A DNA stretch of 64,000 bases, from assembly GCF_014451325.2 (NCBI RefSeq), contig NZ_JACSCH020000006.1, positions 62,001 to 126,000 on the forward strand, written 5' to 3'. The notes beneath the pieces are model-generated. The model worked only from the letters and a program-made list of their open reading frames with translations, was not told where the DNA came from and did no database searches. This DNA comes from Streptomyces sp. CB02980. Lineage in GTDB: Bacteria > Actinomycetota > Actinomycetes > Streptomycetales > Streptomycetaceae. Positions 49,093 through 58,144 of the stretch are shown in pieces (the stretch's first letter is position 1; each line of letters starts with the position of its first letter). The position numbers and the translations under genes were made by a program.

Positions 49093-49929
49093 TCAGCGTC
49101 CGACGTCGGCCAGCTTGGCCCGGAGCTGGAGGACGGACTTGGTGTGGATCTGGCTGACGCGGCTCTCGGTGACGCCGAGGACGTGGCCGATCTCGGCGAG
49201 AGTGAGGCCCTCGTAGTAGTAGAGCGTGACGACGGTCTTCTCCCGCTCGGGGAGCGTGTTGATGGCGCGGGCGAGCAGCCGGCGCAGCTCACGGTCCTCG
49301 GCGACCTCGACGGGGTTGTCGGCGGCGGTGTCCTCGAGGGTGTCCATCAGGGAGAGCCGGTCGCCGCCCTCGCCGCCCACGTGCAGCAGCTCTTCGAGGG
49401 CGACGACGTTCGCCAGGGACAACTGGCTGAAAACCGCGTGCAGTTCCTCCAGCGTGACGTCCATCTCCGCGGCGACCTCGGTCTCGGAGGGGGTGCGCCG
49501 GAGCTGGGCTTCGAGGGTGGCGTACGCGCGCTCGACGTTGCGGGCCTTCTGGCGGACGGAGCGCGGGATCCAGTCGAGGGCGCGGAGTTCGTCGATCATG
49601 GCGCCGCGGATGCGGGTGATGGCGTACGTCTCGAACTTGATCGCGCGCTCGACGTCGAACTTCTCGATGGCGTCGATGAGGCCGAAGACTCCGGAGGAGA
49701 CGAAGTCGGCCTGTTCCACGTTGGACGGCAGCCCGACGCTGACTCGTCCCGCGACGTATTTGACGAGGGGCGAGTAGTGCAGGATCAGCTGTTCCCGCAG
49801 CCGCTCGTCTCCCGTGTCCTTGTACGACCGCCACAGTTCGTCGAGGGAGGTCGGTGCGGGTGGTCGCACGGCGCCCCGGGCTGCTGGGGGCACCGCAGCG
49901 CGGTCAGACCCGGAGGTGTGCTGGGGCAT
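49093..49929 (-). CDS. whiG: sporulation RNA polymerase sigma factor WhiG
   Basis: 278 residues, close to the 280 of S. coelicolor WhiG, and beginning MPQHTSGSDRAAVPPAARG. Region 2 (LILHYSPLVKYVAGRVSVGLP, FGLIDAIEKFD, KFETYAITRIRGAMIDELR) and region 4 (LPEREKTVVTLYYYEGLTLAEIGHVLGVTESRVSQIH) match FliA/WhiG sigma factors. It commits aerial hyphae to sporulation by driving whiH and whiI. The 239 bases upstream (49930-50168) hold its promoter but show no clear consensus. Confidence 0.97.
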   Translation of the reverse strand: MPQHTSGSDRAAVPPAARGAVRPPAPTSLDELWRSYKDTGDERLREQLILHYSPLVKYVAGRVSVGLPSNVEQADFVSSGVFGLIDAIEKFDVERAIKFETYAITRIRGAMIDELRALDWIPRSVRQKARNVERAYATLEAQLRRTPSETEVAAEMDVTLEELHAVFSQLSLANVVALEELLHVGGEGGDRLSLMDTLEDTAADNPVEVAEDRELRRLLARAINTLPEREKTVVTLYYYEGLTLAEIGHVLGVTESRVSQIHTKSVLQLRAKLADVGR

Positions 49930-50168
49930 GCGTTGCCTTGAGCCGTTCTGCTGTCGGGTGTGTCGGTGTGGGCGTCCTGGACGGAATCCTGGTGAGCGTA
50001 GCGTGAGTGCGCGGTCGCGGTGCGCGAACATCGGCGGATCGCGCCGCTCCGGGTGGACGCCGTCGGCCACATCTTCGAACCCGGGCCGTGGCGCGTGTCG
50101 GCCCCTCGGGTGCGGCCGAGAGAACTCGATTGTTCATCGCCTTCACCCTTTCACCCGAATGCTCCAGG

Positions 50169-51416
50169 TCAAGTACCGCCTCGCCGCGCGTTCGACGCGG
50201 GAGTTGTCGTGTTCGTCAACTGCCAGCCCTCTCCGTGTCGTTCGACGAAGCCGAGGGAGTGGAGTTCGTACAGCTTGGCGAGGGTGTCGTCGGGGGTGGT
50301 ACCGGCGCGACGGGCGATGACGGTGGCGGGGGTGGGGGTGGGACCGCGGGCCGGGATCGCTTCGAGGATGTGCGCCGCGGCCGGGGCGAGGAGGTCACGC
50401 GGGAGGACGGGTCCTCGGCGCGCCGGGGCGAGCTGGCCCATGTCGCCGACGAGTTCGATGATCTCGTCGGCGTCGGTGACGAGGGCCGCGTCGCCGCGGA
50501 GGAGTTCATGGACGCCGGCGGAGAGTGCGCTGGTCACGGGTCCGGGGACGCCCATGAGGTGACGGCCGAGGCGGGTGGCGGCGCGGGCGGTGACGAGCGA
50601 ACCGCTGCGGTGTCGGGCCTCGATGACGACGGTGCCTCGGGTGAGGGCGGCGATGACCCGGTTGCGGAGGATGAAACGGCTGGGGGTGGGGTGGCTCTCG
50701 GGCGGCAACTCCCCTACGACGAGGCCTTGTTCGGCGACGCGACGGATGAGTTGGTCGTGGCCTCGGGGGTACGGGGTGTCGACGCCGCAGGCGAGGACGG
50801 CGACGGTGGCTCCGCCCGCGGCGAGTGCGCCGCGGTGGGCGGCGCCGTCGATGCCGTAGGCGGCTCCGGAGACGACGACCCAGCCTTGTCCGGCGAGGCC
50901 GGTGGCGAGGTCGGCGGCGGTGTGGGCGCCGTACGGGGTGCAGGCGCGGGCGCCGACGAGGGCGACGGAGCGGAGGGCCCAGGTGCGCAGGTCGGCGGGG
51001 CCCCGGACCCAGAGGCCGAGGGGGCGGGCGTCCGCGAGGTCGTCGAGCTGGCGGGGCCATTCGGTGTCGCCGGGGACGAGGAAGCGTCCGCCGAGGTCGT
51101 GGATGGTGGCGAGGTCGCGGGTGGGGTCGGCGGCGGCGGCGCGCAGTCGCCAGGAGGCGACGCGTTTCGGTCCGGTGCCGGGGAAGGGGTCGGCGTCACC
51201 GTCCTTCCGGGGAGCGCGGGGAGCGGGCGTGGTGTCGCGGGAAGCGGGCGTGGTGTCGAGGAGCCGGTCGAGGAAGCCGGTGGCTCCGTAGCGGTGGAGC
51301 CAGCGGCCGGCGTGCTCGTCGCCGGGTTCGACGGCGCGGCTGAGTGTGGCCCGTGCCAGTCGCTCGCCCATGGAGGCCGAGCCGGGGGTGCCGGAGCGGG
51401 GGTCGGGGGTGGTCAT
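50169..51416 (-). CDS. dprA: DNA-processing protein DprA
   Basis: 415 residues. After a variable N-terminus comes the DprA Rossmann-like core: SVALVGARACTPYGAHTAADLATGLAGQG, VVSGAAYGIDGAAHRGAL, FILRNRVIAALTRGTVVIEA, and GSLVTARAA. A C-terminal winged-helix region follows. It protects ssDNA and loads RecA during transformation-type uptake. It overlaps yifB by four bases (ATGA), the common dprA-yifB-yraN arrangement. Confidence 0.95.
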   Translation of the reverse strand: MTTPDPRSGTPGSASMGERLARATLSRAVEPGDEHAGRWLHRYGATGFLDRLLDTTPASRDTTPAPRAPRKDGDADPFPGTGPKRVASWRLRAAAADPTRDLATIHDLGGRFLVPGDTEWPRQLDDLADARPLGLWVRGPADLRTWALRSVALVGARACTPYGAHTAADLATGLAGQGWVVVSGAAYGIDGAAHRGALAAGGATVAVLACGVDTPYPRGHDQLIRRVAEQGLVVGELPPESHPTPSRFILRNRVIAALTRGTVVIEARHRSGSLVTARAATRLGRHLMGVPGPVTSALSAGVHELLRGDAALVTDADEIIELVGDMGQLAPARRGPVLPRDLLAPAAAHILEAIPARGPTPTPATVIARRAGTTPDDTLAKLYELHSLGFVERHGEGWQLTNTTTPASNARRGGT

Positions 51417-53035
51417 GCCCGGCCCCCCGTTGCGACGGGCACGCCGCGGGCGATGCCGGTGCGCAGTTCGAGGGCGAGGGCGATGTCCTCGCTGTCGGGG
51501 CGGTCGTGTCCGGCGAGGTCGGCGACGGTCCAGGCGACACGGAGGACCCGGTCGAGGCCGCGGGCGGTGAGGAGTCCGCGTTCGATGTCGCGTTCGGCGG
51601 TGGCGAGGGCTCCGGGGGTGGCCAGGTAGCGGGTGCGGAGTTCGTGTCCGGGGATCTCGCTGTTGACGTGCCAGGGGGTGTCGGCGAGGCGTGCGGCGGC
51701 GCGGTCGCGGGCTTCGCGGACGCGTTCGGCGACGGCCTCGGTGGTCTCGCCGCGGGCTCCTTGGCCGAGGAGGTCGGAGCGGGTGACCGGTTCGACCTCG
51801 ACCCGGAGGTCGACGCGGTCGAGGAGGGGTCCGGAGAGACGCGCCTGGTAGCGGCGGACGAGCGCGGCGGGGCATTCGCAGCCGGCGCCGTGCAGGGTGT
51901 GGCGTCCGCAGGGGCAGGGGTTGGCGGCGAGGGCGAGGAGGAAGCGGGCGGGGAGGCGGACGACGCCGGCGGCGCGGGCGATGACGACGTGCCCGGATTC
52001 GAGGGGTTGGCGGAGGGCGTCGAGGGCCTTGCCGGAGAACTCCGGGGCTTCGTCCAGGAAGAGGATGCCCCGGTGGGCGAGGGAGACGGCGCCGGGCCTG
52101 GGGAGTCCGTTTCCGCCGCCGACGAGGGACTGCATGGTGGCGGAGTGGTGGGGCGCGCAGTAGGGGGCGCGACGGACGAGGGGTTCGCCGGGCGGGAGGA
52201 TGCCGGCGACGGAGTGGACGGCGGTGACTTCGAGGGATTCCTGCCGGGTGAGGGGCGGGAGGATGCCGGGGAGGCGCTCGGCCAGCATGGTCTTCCCGGC
52301 GCCGGGCGGTCCGGAGAGCAGCAGGTGGTGGCTGCCCGCGGCGGCGACTTCGAGGGCGCGGCGGGCTCGGTGCTGGCCGGCGACGTCGGCGAGGTCGGGG
52401 CCTTCGGAGGGGTCGGTGGGGTCGGCGGCGAGTCCGGTGCCGAGGCCGGCGCCGGGGACGAGGAGTCCGGCGAGCATGGCGTCGGGTCGGCCGGCCTCGG
52501 TGGGTTCCTCCTCGGGGACGGGTTCGTCGGTGAGGACGGCGATGAGCTGGCGGAGGCTGCGGACGCCGAGGACGGACACTCCGGGGACGAGGGCGGCCTC
52601 GCCGGCGGTCTGTTCGGGGACGACGACCTGGCGGTACCCGGCGTCGGCGGCGGCGAGGACGGCGGGGAGGATGCCGCGGACGGGCCGGACGCGTCCGTCA
52701 AGGCCGAGTTCGCCGATGAGGACGAGGTCGGCGATGGCGCGGGGGTCGATGCGCTCGGCCGCGCCGAGAACCGCCGCCGCTACGGCCAGGTCGAAACCCG
52801 ATCCGCCCTTCGGTACGGATGCGGGGCTGAGCCCGACGGTGAGTTTCTTCTGGGGCCATTCGGCGCCGGAGTTGACGACGGCGGCGCGGACCCGGTCACG
52901 GCTCTCGGTGAGGCTCTTGTCGGGGAGGCCGACGAGGGTGAAGGCGGCGACGCCGGGTTCGAGGTCGGCCTGGACCTCGACGACGACGCCTTCGACACCG
53001 ACGAGGGCGACGGAGCAGGTGCGGGCGAATCCCAT
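51413..53035 (-). CDS. YifB-family Mg chelatase-like AAA ATPase
   Basis: 540 residues. An N-terminal ChlI-like fold (1-170) precedes a AAA+ domain with Walker A GPPGAGKT (242-249), GILFLDEAPEF as Walker B, and a cysteine cluster CPCGRHTLHGAGCEC. A C-terminal helical lid follows. The family (ComM/YifB) acts as a hexameric branch-migration helicase in natural transformation. It overlaps dprA downstream and starts 1 base after the yraN stop. Confidence 0.95.
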   Translation of the reverse strand: MGFARTCSVALVGVEGVVVEVQADLEPGVAAFTLVGLPDKSLTESRDRVRAAVVNSGAEWPQKKLTVGLSPASVPKGGSGFDLAVAAAVLGAAERIDPRAIADLVLIGELGLDGRVRPVRGILPAVLAAADAGYRQVVVPEQTAGEAALVPGVSVLGVRSLRQLIAVLTDEPVPEEEPTEAGRPDAMLAGLLVPGAGLGTGLAADPTDPSEGPDLADVAGQHRARRALEVAAAGSHHLLLSGPPGAGKTMLAERLPGILPPLTRQESLEVTAVHSVAGILPPGEPLVRRAPYCAPHHSATMQSLVGGGNGLPRPGAVSLAHRGILFLDEAPEFSGKALDALRQPLESGHVVIARAAGVVRLPARFLLALAANPCPCGRHTLHGAGCECPAALVRRYQARLSGPLLDRVDLRVEVEPVTRSDLLGQGARGETTEAVAERVREARDRAAARLADTPWHVNSEIPGHELRTRYLATPGALATAERDIERGLLTARGLDRVLRVAWTVADLAGHDRPDSEDIALALELRTGIARGVPVATGGRA

Positions 53036-53036
53036 C

Positions 53037-53402
53037 TCAGGCCACCCCCTGGGCGTGGGTGAGGTGCGGGGCGCCGCGGCGGGGCAGGACGATGCCGATG
53101 AGGTCGATGCGGACGCCGCCGAGAGGGGCCGGGACGCCGTTGCGGTCGAGCCAGCAGGCCGCGAGCCGTCGGAGCCGGTCCGCCTTGCGGGGTGTGACGG
53201 CGGCCATCGGGTGTTCGTACCCGCCGTCGCGCCGGGTCTTGACCTCGCAGATGACGAGGGTGTCGCCGTGGCGGGCGACGATGTCGATCTCGCCGGTCCG
53301 GCCGCAGCGCCAGTTGCGGGCGAGGATGTGCATGCCGGTCGCGGTGAGCAGGCGGGTGGCCAGCTCTTCTCCGTACCGTCCGAGTGCTTGGGTCCTGTTC
53401 AT
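53037..53402 (-). CDS. YraN-family (UPF0102) endonuclease-like protein
   Basis: 121 residues. GRYGEELATRLL, GEIDIVARHGDTLVICEVKTR shows the PD-(D/E)xK-like core of UPF0102. The function is not established. It precedes yifB and dprA. Its ribosome binding site GGAGG is locked in the hairpin at 53412-53436. Confidence 0.92.
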   Translation of the reverse strand: MNRTQALGRYGEELATRLLTATGMHILARNWRCGRTGEIDIVARHGDTLVICEVKTRRDGGYEHPMAAVTPRKADRLRRLAACWLDRNGVPAPLGGVRIDLIGIVLPRRGAPHLTHAQGVA

Positions 53403-53411
53403 GCGGTACCA

Positions 53412-53436
53412 CCTCCGTCACCGACTGTGACGGAGG
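53412..53436 (-). promoter_or_regulatory. hairpin that contains the yraN ribosome binding site
   Basis: CCTCCGTCA (53412-53420) pairs with TGACGGAGG (53428-53436) around a 7-base loop. Read on the minus strand, the 3' arm ends in GGAGG, which is the Shine-Dalgarno 9 bases before the yraN ATG. Confidence 0.65.
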
Positions 53437-53455
53437 GGCTGGGATCGCGTGCGGC

Positions 53456-53484
53456 GCTGTGGACGGCCGAGGGCCTGTGGAAAA
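53456..53484 (-). other. two DnaA-box-like nonamers between yraN and the DUF2469 gene
   Basis: Read on the minus strand, TTTTCCACA and CGTCCACAG lie about 20 bases apart in the 110-base spacer, each within one or two bases of TTGTCCACA. A weak call. Confidence 0.25.
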
Positions 53485-53512
53485 CCTGCTCACCCTTGCG
53501 GGCGAGGTCGGT

Positions 53513-53821
53513 TCAGCTGCCGGGGAGTTCGAGGTCGCTCTTGTTGAGCTCCTCGATGTTCACGTCCTTGAAGGTGAGAACGCGGACCTGCTTGACGAAC
53601 CTGGCCGGTCTGTACATGTCCCAGACCCAGGCGTCGGCCATGCTGACCTCGAAGAAGACCTCGCCCTGGACCGAGTGCACCTGCATCTCGTAGTCGTTGG
53701 TGAGGTAGAAGCGCCGCTCGGTCTCGATCACGTATTTGAACAGCCCGACGACATCGCGGTACTCCCGGTAGAGCTTCAGCTCCATCTCGGTCTCGTACTT
53801 CTCGAGGTCCTCGGCGCTCAT
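53513..53821 (-). CDS. DUF2469 protein
   Basis: 102 residues, starting MSAEDLEKYETEMELKLYREY and ending LELPGS. It is a small conserved actinobacterial protein with no known function. It lies between the NUDIX gene and yraN in the sipZ operon region. The ATG has AAGGGGAAC upstream. Confidence 0.9.
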   Translation of the reverse strand: MSAEDLEKYETEMELKLYREYRDVVGLFKYVIETERRFYLTNDYEMQVHSVQGEVFFEVSMADAWVWDMYRPARFVKQVRVLTFKDVNIEELNKSDLELPGS

Positions 53822-53876
53822 GGCATGTTCCCCTTCAGCCGTGCGTCCCCCTATTGTGCGCCAGGCGGACGCGCCC

Positions 53877-54503
53877 CTAAACGATTTCCGGGGCGAGAAC
53901 CACCGGTGCACGCGGAGGTCCCTCGTCGAGCAGCGTGCGCAGCAGCTCGGCGAGTCTGGTCGGGTACACCGTCTCACGGGCCGCCGACAGTTCGGCGGAG
54001 GTCCACCATCTGAGGCCCGCGAGGCTGCGGTTCTCCAGCTCGGTGAGGGCCTGGGGCCGGGGCGCGGCCTCGGTCCTGCGGGTGCGGGCGAGGTAGTACC
54101 ACTCGTCCTGGTCCCAGCGGCGCCCGTCGAAGGGGAACGAGCAGTACCGCGTCCAGAGCACGGGCCCGAGGTCGATGTCGGTGATGCCGGTCTCCTCGGC
54201 GAGCTCGCGCAGGGCCGCCTCCTGCCGGGTCTCGTCGCCCTCCAGTCCGCCGCCGGGCGTGAACCACCAGGTCTGGTCGGGGTGGTCGGGCTCGTACCCG
54301 TGCATGAGGAGGATGCGGTCGTCGGGGTCGAGCAGGACGACCCGCGCGACCCGCCGGACCTCCGCCTGCGGATCGGCACCCGGCGCGGTACCCGAATCGG
54401 CATCCGCCGCACCCGCACCCGAATCGGCACCCGCCGCGGTACCGGGCCCGCTGCCCGGCTCGGCACCGGGCCCCTGCGTCCGCCGTGCCGCGGAGTCCGT
54501 CAT
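53877..54503 (-). CDS. NUDIX hydrolase
   Basis: 208 residues. A Gly/Ala/Asp-rich unstructured N-terminus (about 1-45) leads into a NUDIX fold with the box GGGLEGDETRQEAALRELAEETGI. It hydrolyses a nucleoside diphosphate linked to another moiety, but the substrate is unknown. It overlaps sipZ by four bases (ATGA), so it is translated with it. In S. lividans sipZ is reported to head an operon of unrelated genes, which fits. Confidence 0.9.
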   Translation of the reverse strand: MTDSAARRTQGPGAEPGSGPGTAAGADSGAGAADADSGTAPGADPQAEVRRVARVVLLDPDDRILLMHGYEPDHPDQTWWFTPGGGLEGDETRQEAALRELAEETGITDIDLGPVLWTRYCSFPFDGRRWDQDEWYYLARTRRTEAAPRPQALTELENRSLAGLRWWTSAELSAARETVYPTRLAELLRTLLDEGPPRAPVVLAPEIV

Positions 54504-55276
54504 GTACCCACCTTCTCCCGCGCCCCGGGAGCCGTGCCCGCCGGTCGGCGCTTCGTCAGCCGGCCCACCCGCCGTACCACCGGCCCGTACGCTCCCCCGG
54601 CCATCACCAGCACGGCTCCGGCCGCGATCGCGCCCAGGAGGGGCATGACGGGCCCGGGCTCCGAGATCCCGCCGGGAAGGCCGGCGAAGCCCGTGGGGCG
54701 GTCCAGGAGGCCCTTGGCGGGCCAGACCACGGCGTCGACCCTGGCGACCACGGAGGAGCGGGGCACGGAGCCCTGTCCGGCCTCCTCCATGTGCGTACGG
54801 GAGTCGAGCGAGGTGTGCCGGTCGTCGCCGAGGAGGAAGAGGTGGGCGGCCGGGACGGTGACCGAGAATTCGGTGCCGGATGCGACGATCCGGCCGCCCG
54901 GTCCGGGCCGCAGATAGGGCTCGTCGACGGGCTTGCCGTTGACGGTGAGGCGGCCGTCCCCGTCGCAGCAGGCGACGGTGTCGCCGCCGACCGCGGCGAC
55001 CCGCTTGACCATGGGCGTGTTGCCCCAGAGGGGGTCGGTGAAGACGACGACGTCCCCGCGCCGCACCTCCTCGCCGTCGATGCGCTGGGCGAGGATCTTG
55101 GATCCGACGTCGAGGGTGGGGGTCATGGAGTCGGTGGGGACGGAGTACGGCTGGTAGAGCAGGGCTCCCCAGACGAAGCCGCCGAGGAAGAGCACACAGC
55201 CGACGGCCACGGCCAGCCCCGACAGCATGCTGCCGAGGCGGCCGTGGCCGCCCTTGGTCCGTATGTTTCCGCTCAT
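54500..55276 (-). CDS. sipZ: type I signal peptidase
   Basis: 258 residues. A membrane helix (about 17-42), catalytic Ser50 in VPTDSM, general base Lys91 in VKRVAAVGGD, and GDDRHTSLDSR follow the signal peptidase boxes B, D and E. A second helix near 222-240 anchors the C-terminus. It cleaves Sec and Tat signal peptides outside the membrane. By order it matches S. lividans sipZ, the first gene of the operon running to yraN. Confidence 0.93.
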   Translation of the reverse strand: MSGNIRTKGGHGRLGSMLSGLAVAVGCVLFLGGFVWGALLYQPYSVPTDSMTPTLDVGSKILAQRIDGEEVRRGDVVVFTDPLWGNTPMVKRVAAVGGDTVACCDGDGRLTVNGKPVDEPYLRPGPGGRIVASGTEFSVTVPAAHLFLLGDDRHTSLDSRTHMEEAGQGSVPRSSVVARVDAVVWPAKGLLDRPTGFAGLPGGISEPGPVMPLLGAIAAGAVLVMAGGAYGPVVRRVGRLTKRRPAGTAPGAREKVGT

Positions 55277-55349
55277 GTGCGCACCCCGTAGGTCTGTCGG
55301 CGGACCGTTGGTCTTCGACGGTCCGGGACGGCACCCTACCTGCGGGTCA

Positions 55350-56312
55350 CTACTCGGCGGTATGCCGTGCGGCGACCTTCTTCCGGCGCCACAGGACCAG
55401 CGGGAGCGCTCCGGCGAGACCGGCCGCGCCGAGGGGGGCGGCACTCAGGGCCTTGTTGAGCGCGGGGTTGTCGAAGATGTCGGGCACCGGGAGGGTGGCC
55501 CAGCGGGTGACGGGCCAGGCGATCACGACCGCGCGGCCCACGACCTCGTCGTCGGAGACGGTGCCACCGCCGGGGAGCTGCTGGTGGAAGCGGGAGTCGA
55601 GGGAGTTCTGGCGGTTGTCGCCCATGACCCAGATGCGGTTCTCGGGGACCTTGATCGGGCCGAAGGAGTCCTGGCAGGGGACGGAGCCGGGGTAGAGGTA
55701 CGAGGTCTCGTCCAGCGGCACGCCGTTGAGGACGACCTTGCCGCCCTCCTTGCAGGACACCGTGTCGCCGCCGACGGCGATGACCCGCTTGATGAGGTCC
55801 TTCTCCTCGGCGGACGGCATGAGGCCGATGAAGCTGAGGAACTTCTGCACCACGTTGGGCGTGGGCGTCTCCTGGCCTTCGAGCCAGCCGCCCGGGTCGT
55901 GGAAGACGACGACCTCGCCGCGCTCGGGCTCGGAGCCGAACCAGGGGGTCAGCTTGTCGACGAGAACCCGGTCGCCCCGCTGGAGGGTGTTCATCATCGA
56001 TTCCGAGGGGATCGAGAACGCCTGCACCAGGAAGGTCTTGATCAGCAGGGCGAGTACGAGCGCGATGCCGACCAGCAGAGGCAGTTCCTTCCAGAAGGAA
56101 CGCGGCTTCTTGGGGCCCCGGCCGGGTCCGTCCGCCGTCTCGTCACCGTCGTCCGGCGTCCCGCCGTCCGGTGCCCCGCCACTCGGCGGCTGCGCCTGCC
56201 CGTCATCCGTCACGTCGTCACCCGTCGTGTCATCGCCGAAGGCCCCGCCGGCCCTCTTGTCGGGCTCATCGTGTCCGGATCGTGCGCCGACGGCCAAATC
56301 CCCCACATCCAC
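55350..56312 (-). CDS. sipY: type I signal peptidase
   Basis: 320 residues. A long acidic cytosolic N-terminus (1-70) precedes a membrane helix (about 78-98), Ser105 in IPSESM, Lys175 in IKRVIAVGGD, and GDNRQNSLDSR. A further hydrophobic segment near 293-310 and a basic tail follow. The GTG start overlaps sipX by 47 bases. By order it is sipY, the last gene of sipWXY. Confidence 0.93.
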   Translation of the reverse strand: MDVGDLAVGARSGHDEPDKRAGGAFGDDTTGDDVTDDGQAQPPSGGAPDGGTPDDGDETADGPGRGPKKPRSFWKELPLLVGIALVLALLIKTFLVQAFSIPSESMMNTLQRGDRVLVDKLTPWFGSEPERGEVVVFHDPGGWLEGQETPTPNVVQKFLSFIGLMPSAEEKDLIKRVIAVGGDTVSCKEGGKVVLNGVPLDETSYLYPGSVPCQDSFGPIKVPENRIWVMGDNRQNSLDSRFHQQLPGGGTVSDDEVVGRAVVIAWPVTRWATLPVPDIFDNPALNKALSAAPLGAAGLAGALPLVLWRRKKVAARHTAE

Positions 56313-57261
56313 TCCTCAGTCCGTGCGATCGCCTGCCCCGGAACAGGGACAGGCCCACCACTCCCATAACGAGCAGAAGTTCCGCAGGGGTCGGGAGCCC
56401 GGGGAATCCGTTGAGATTCCGCTGGGACACACTATGCGACGGGCCGAGCGCGGTCCCGGAACTCGCACGGGCGTCCGGTACGGCGGCGAAAGTCCCGCGT
56501 TCCTCCAGGCCCCGCCAGTGTGCGACGGGCCAGGCGATCACCACGGCACGGCCCACGACCTGCTCCTCGGAGACGGTGCCGTGGTCCTTCTCGTCGAGGT
56601 GGAAGCGGGAGTCGGCCGAGTCGGAGCGGTGGTCGCCGAGGACGAAGATCCGGCCCTGCGGCACCTTCACCTCGAAGGGGATGGTCGACGGCTCGTTGCC
56701 CGGGTGCAGGTACGGCTCGTCGAGCGGTACGCCGTTGACGGTGATCCGCCCGTCCTTGCCGCAGCAGCGGACGGTGTCGCCCCCGACGGCGACGACCCGC
56801 TTGATGAGGTCGCGGTCGTCGGCGGAGGGCAGCAGTCCGATGAAGGTGAGGGCCTGCTTGGCCTGCTTGATGCCCACCGGGTCGTCGGCGGGCGGCGTGG
56901 CCTCCTGCTGGAGCCAGTTGCCCGGGTCCTTGAAGACGACGACGTCGCCGCGCTGCGGGCGGGAGCCGAACCAGGGCGTGAGCTTGTCGACGAGGACCCG
57001 GTCGGAGATGCGGATCGTCTGTTCCATGGAGCCGGAGGGAATGACGAACGCCTGGACCAGGAAGGTCTTCAGGACGAGCGCGATGAGTACGGCCACCGTG
57101 ATGAGGATGGGGATCTCGCGGATCGCGGAGCGCTGCCGTCGCCGCTTGACCTTGCGGGCGAGTCTGCGCCGCTCGGCCCGGCCCGGCAGGGGTGGGGCCT
57201 GATCGGGTCCCTGGTCGGGGGCGCGCCCGGCGCCGCCCGGCGGTCGTCCCCGGCTACCCAT
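56266..57261 (-). CDS. sipX: type I signal peptidase
   Basis: 331 residues. A basic N-terminus (RRRLARKVKRRRQR) precedes a membrane helix (about 50-72), Ser78 in IPSGSM, Lys154 in IKRVVAVGGD, and GDHRSDSADSR. A second hydrophobic segment near 295-309 is followed by an Arg-rich tail. It overlaps sipW by eight bases and sipY by 47, so the three form one operon. Confidence 0.93.
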   Translation of the reverse strand: MGSRGRPPGGAGRAPDQGPDQAPPLPGRAERRRLARKVKRRRQRSAIREIPILITVAVLIALVLKTFLVQAFVIPSGSMEQTIRISDRVLVDKLTPWFGSRPQRGDVVVFKDPGNWLQQEATPPADDPVGIKQAKQALTFIGLLPSADDRDLIKRVVAVGGDTVRCCGKDGRITVNGVPLDEPYLHPGNEPSTIPFEVKVPQGRIFVLGDHRSDSADSRFHLDEKDHGTVSEEQVVGRAVVIAWPVAHWRGLEERGTFAAVPDARASSGTALGPSHSVSQRNLNGFPGLPTPAELLLVMGVVGLSLFRGRRSHGLRSGCGGFGRRRTIRTR

Positions 57262-58075
57262 GGGGTGCCGTCCCGTGTCCGCCGGCCGGCGCGGCGGGTA
57301 CGGCGTCGAAGGCGTCGGTCTCCTGGACCGTGGACCAGCGGCCGAAGGGCCAGGCGATCCAGTCGGCGCGGCCGACGACCTTGTCGACGGGGACCATGCC
57401 GCCGCCGGGGTTGCCGAGGTGGTCGCGGGAGTCGCTGGACTGGCTGCGGTGGTCGCCCATGACCCAGAGCCTGTCCTGCGGGACGACGATGTCGAAGGGC
57501 ACGCTGGACGGCTGGTCGCCGAACATCACGTAGCGCTCCTCGACGGGTACGCCGTTGACGGTGAGCCGGCCGTTCTTGTCGCAGCAGACGACGCGGTCGC
57601 CGCCGATGCCGACGACCCGCTTCACGAAGTCGGTCTCGTCGGGTTCGGCGAGCCCGAGGGCGGCCGCCCCGTCGTGCAGGAGCCCGGTGACGGGATTGCC
57701 CCGGGGCTGTTCCCGTACGAAGGATCCGGTGCCGTCGAAGACGACGACGTCGCCCCGGCCCGGCTCATTGCCGAAACGGTACGCCAGCTTGTTGACCAGG
57801 ATCCGGTCGCCGACCTGGAGGGTCGGTTCCATGGAGCGGCTGGGGATCAGGAAGGGCTGCATCACGAAGTGGCTCAGGAGCAGCAGGAAGGTCACGCAGG
57901 CGGCGCCCACGAAGGCCGTGCGCCGCCAGGAGGAGGCACTCCTCGCACTCCCGGCGTCTGCCGCGTCCCCCGTGTCCTTCGCGTCGTTCGTGTCCTCGGA
58001 AACGCGCGCGGAGCGCGACCCGTCCTCCGTACCGGAAGAGGGGTCGCGCTCCGTGTGCTGTGCTTCGGTGTCCAT
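57254..58075 (-). CDS. sipW: type I signal peptidase
   Basis: 273 residues. An acidic N-terminus (1-45) precedes a membrane helix (about 53-75), Ser81 in IPSRSM, Lys152 in VKRVVGIGGD, and GDHRSQSSDSR. No C-terminal helix is visible, unlike the other three. It is the first of the sipWXY operon, 69 bases downstream of rplS. Confidence 0.93.
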   Translation of the reverse strand: MDTEAQHTERDPSSGTEDGSRSARVSEDTNDAKDTGDAADAGSARSASSWRRTAFVGAACVTFLLLLSHFVMQPFLIPSRSMEPTLQVGDRILVNKLAYRFGNEPGRGDVVVFDGTGSFVREQPRGNPVTGLLHDGAAALGLAEPDETDFVKRVVGIGGDRVVCCDKNGRLTVNGVPVEERYVMFGDQPSSVPFDIVVPQDRLWVMGDHRSQSSDSRDHLGNPGGGMVPVDKVVGRADWIAWPFGRWSTVQETDAFDAVPAAPAGGHGTAPHG

Positions 58076-58144
58076 CGGTGGCAGAGCCTATCCGGACTGC
58101 CTGTGCGAGGGCTCGGAAGCGTCGAGCGTGCCGGGAGCCTGAGC

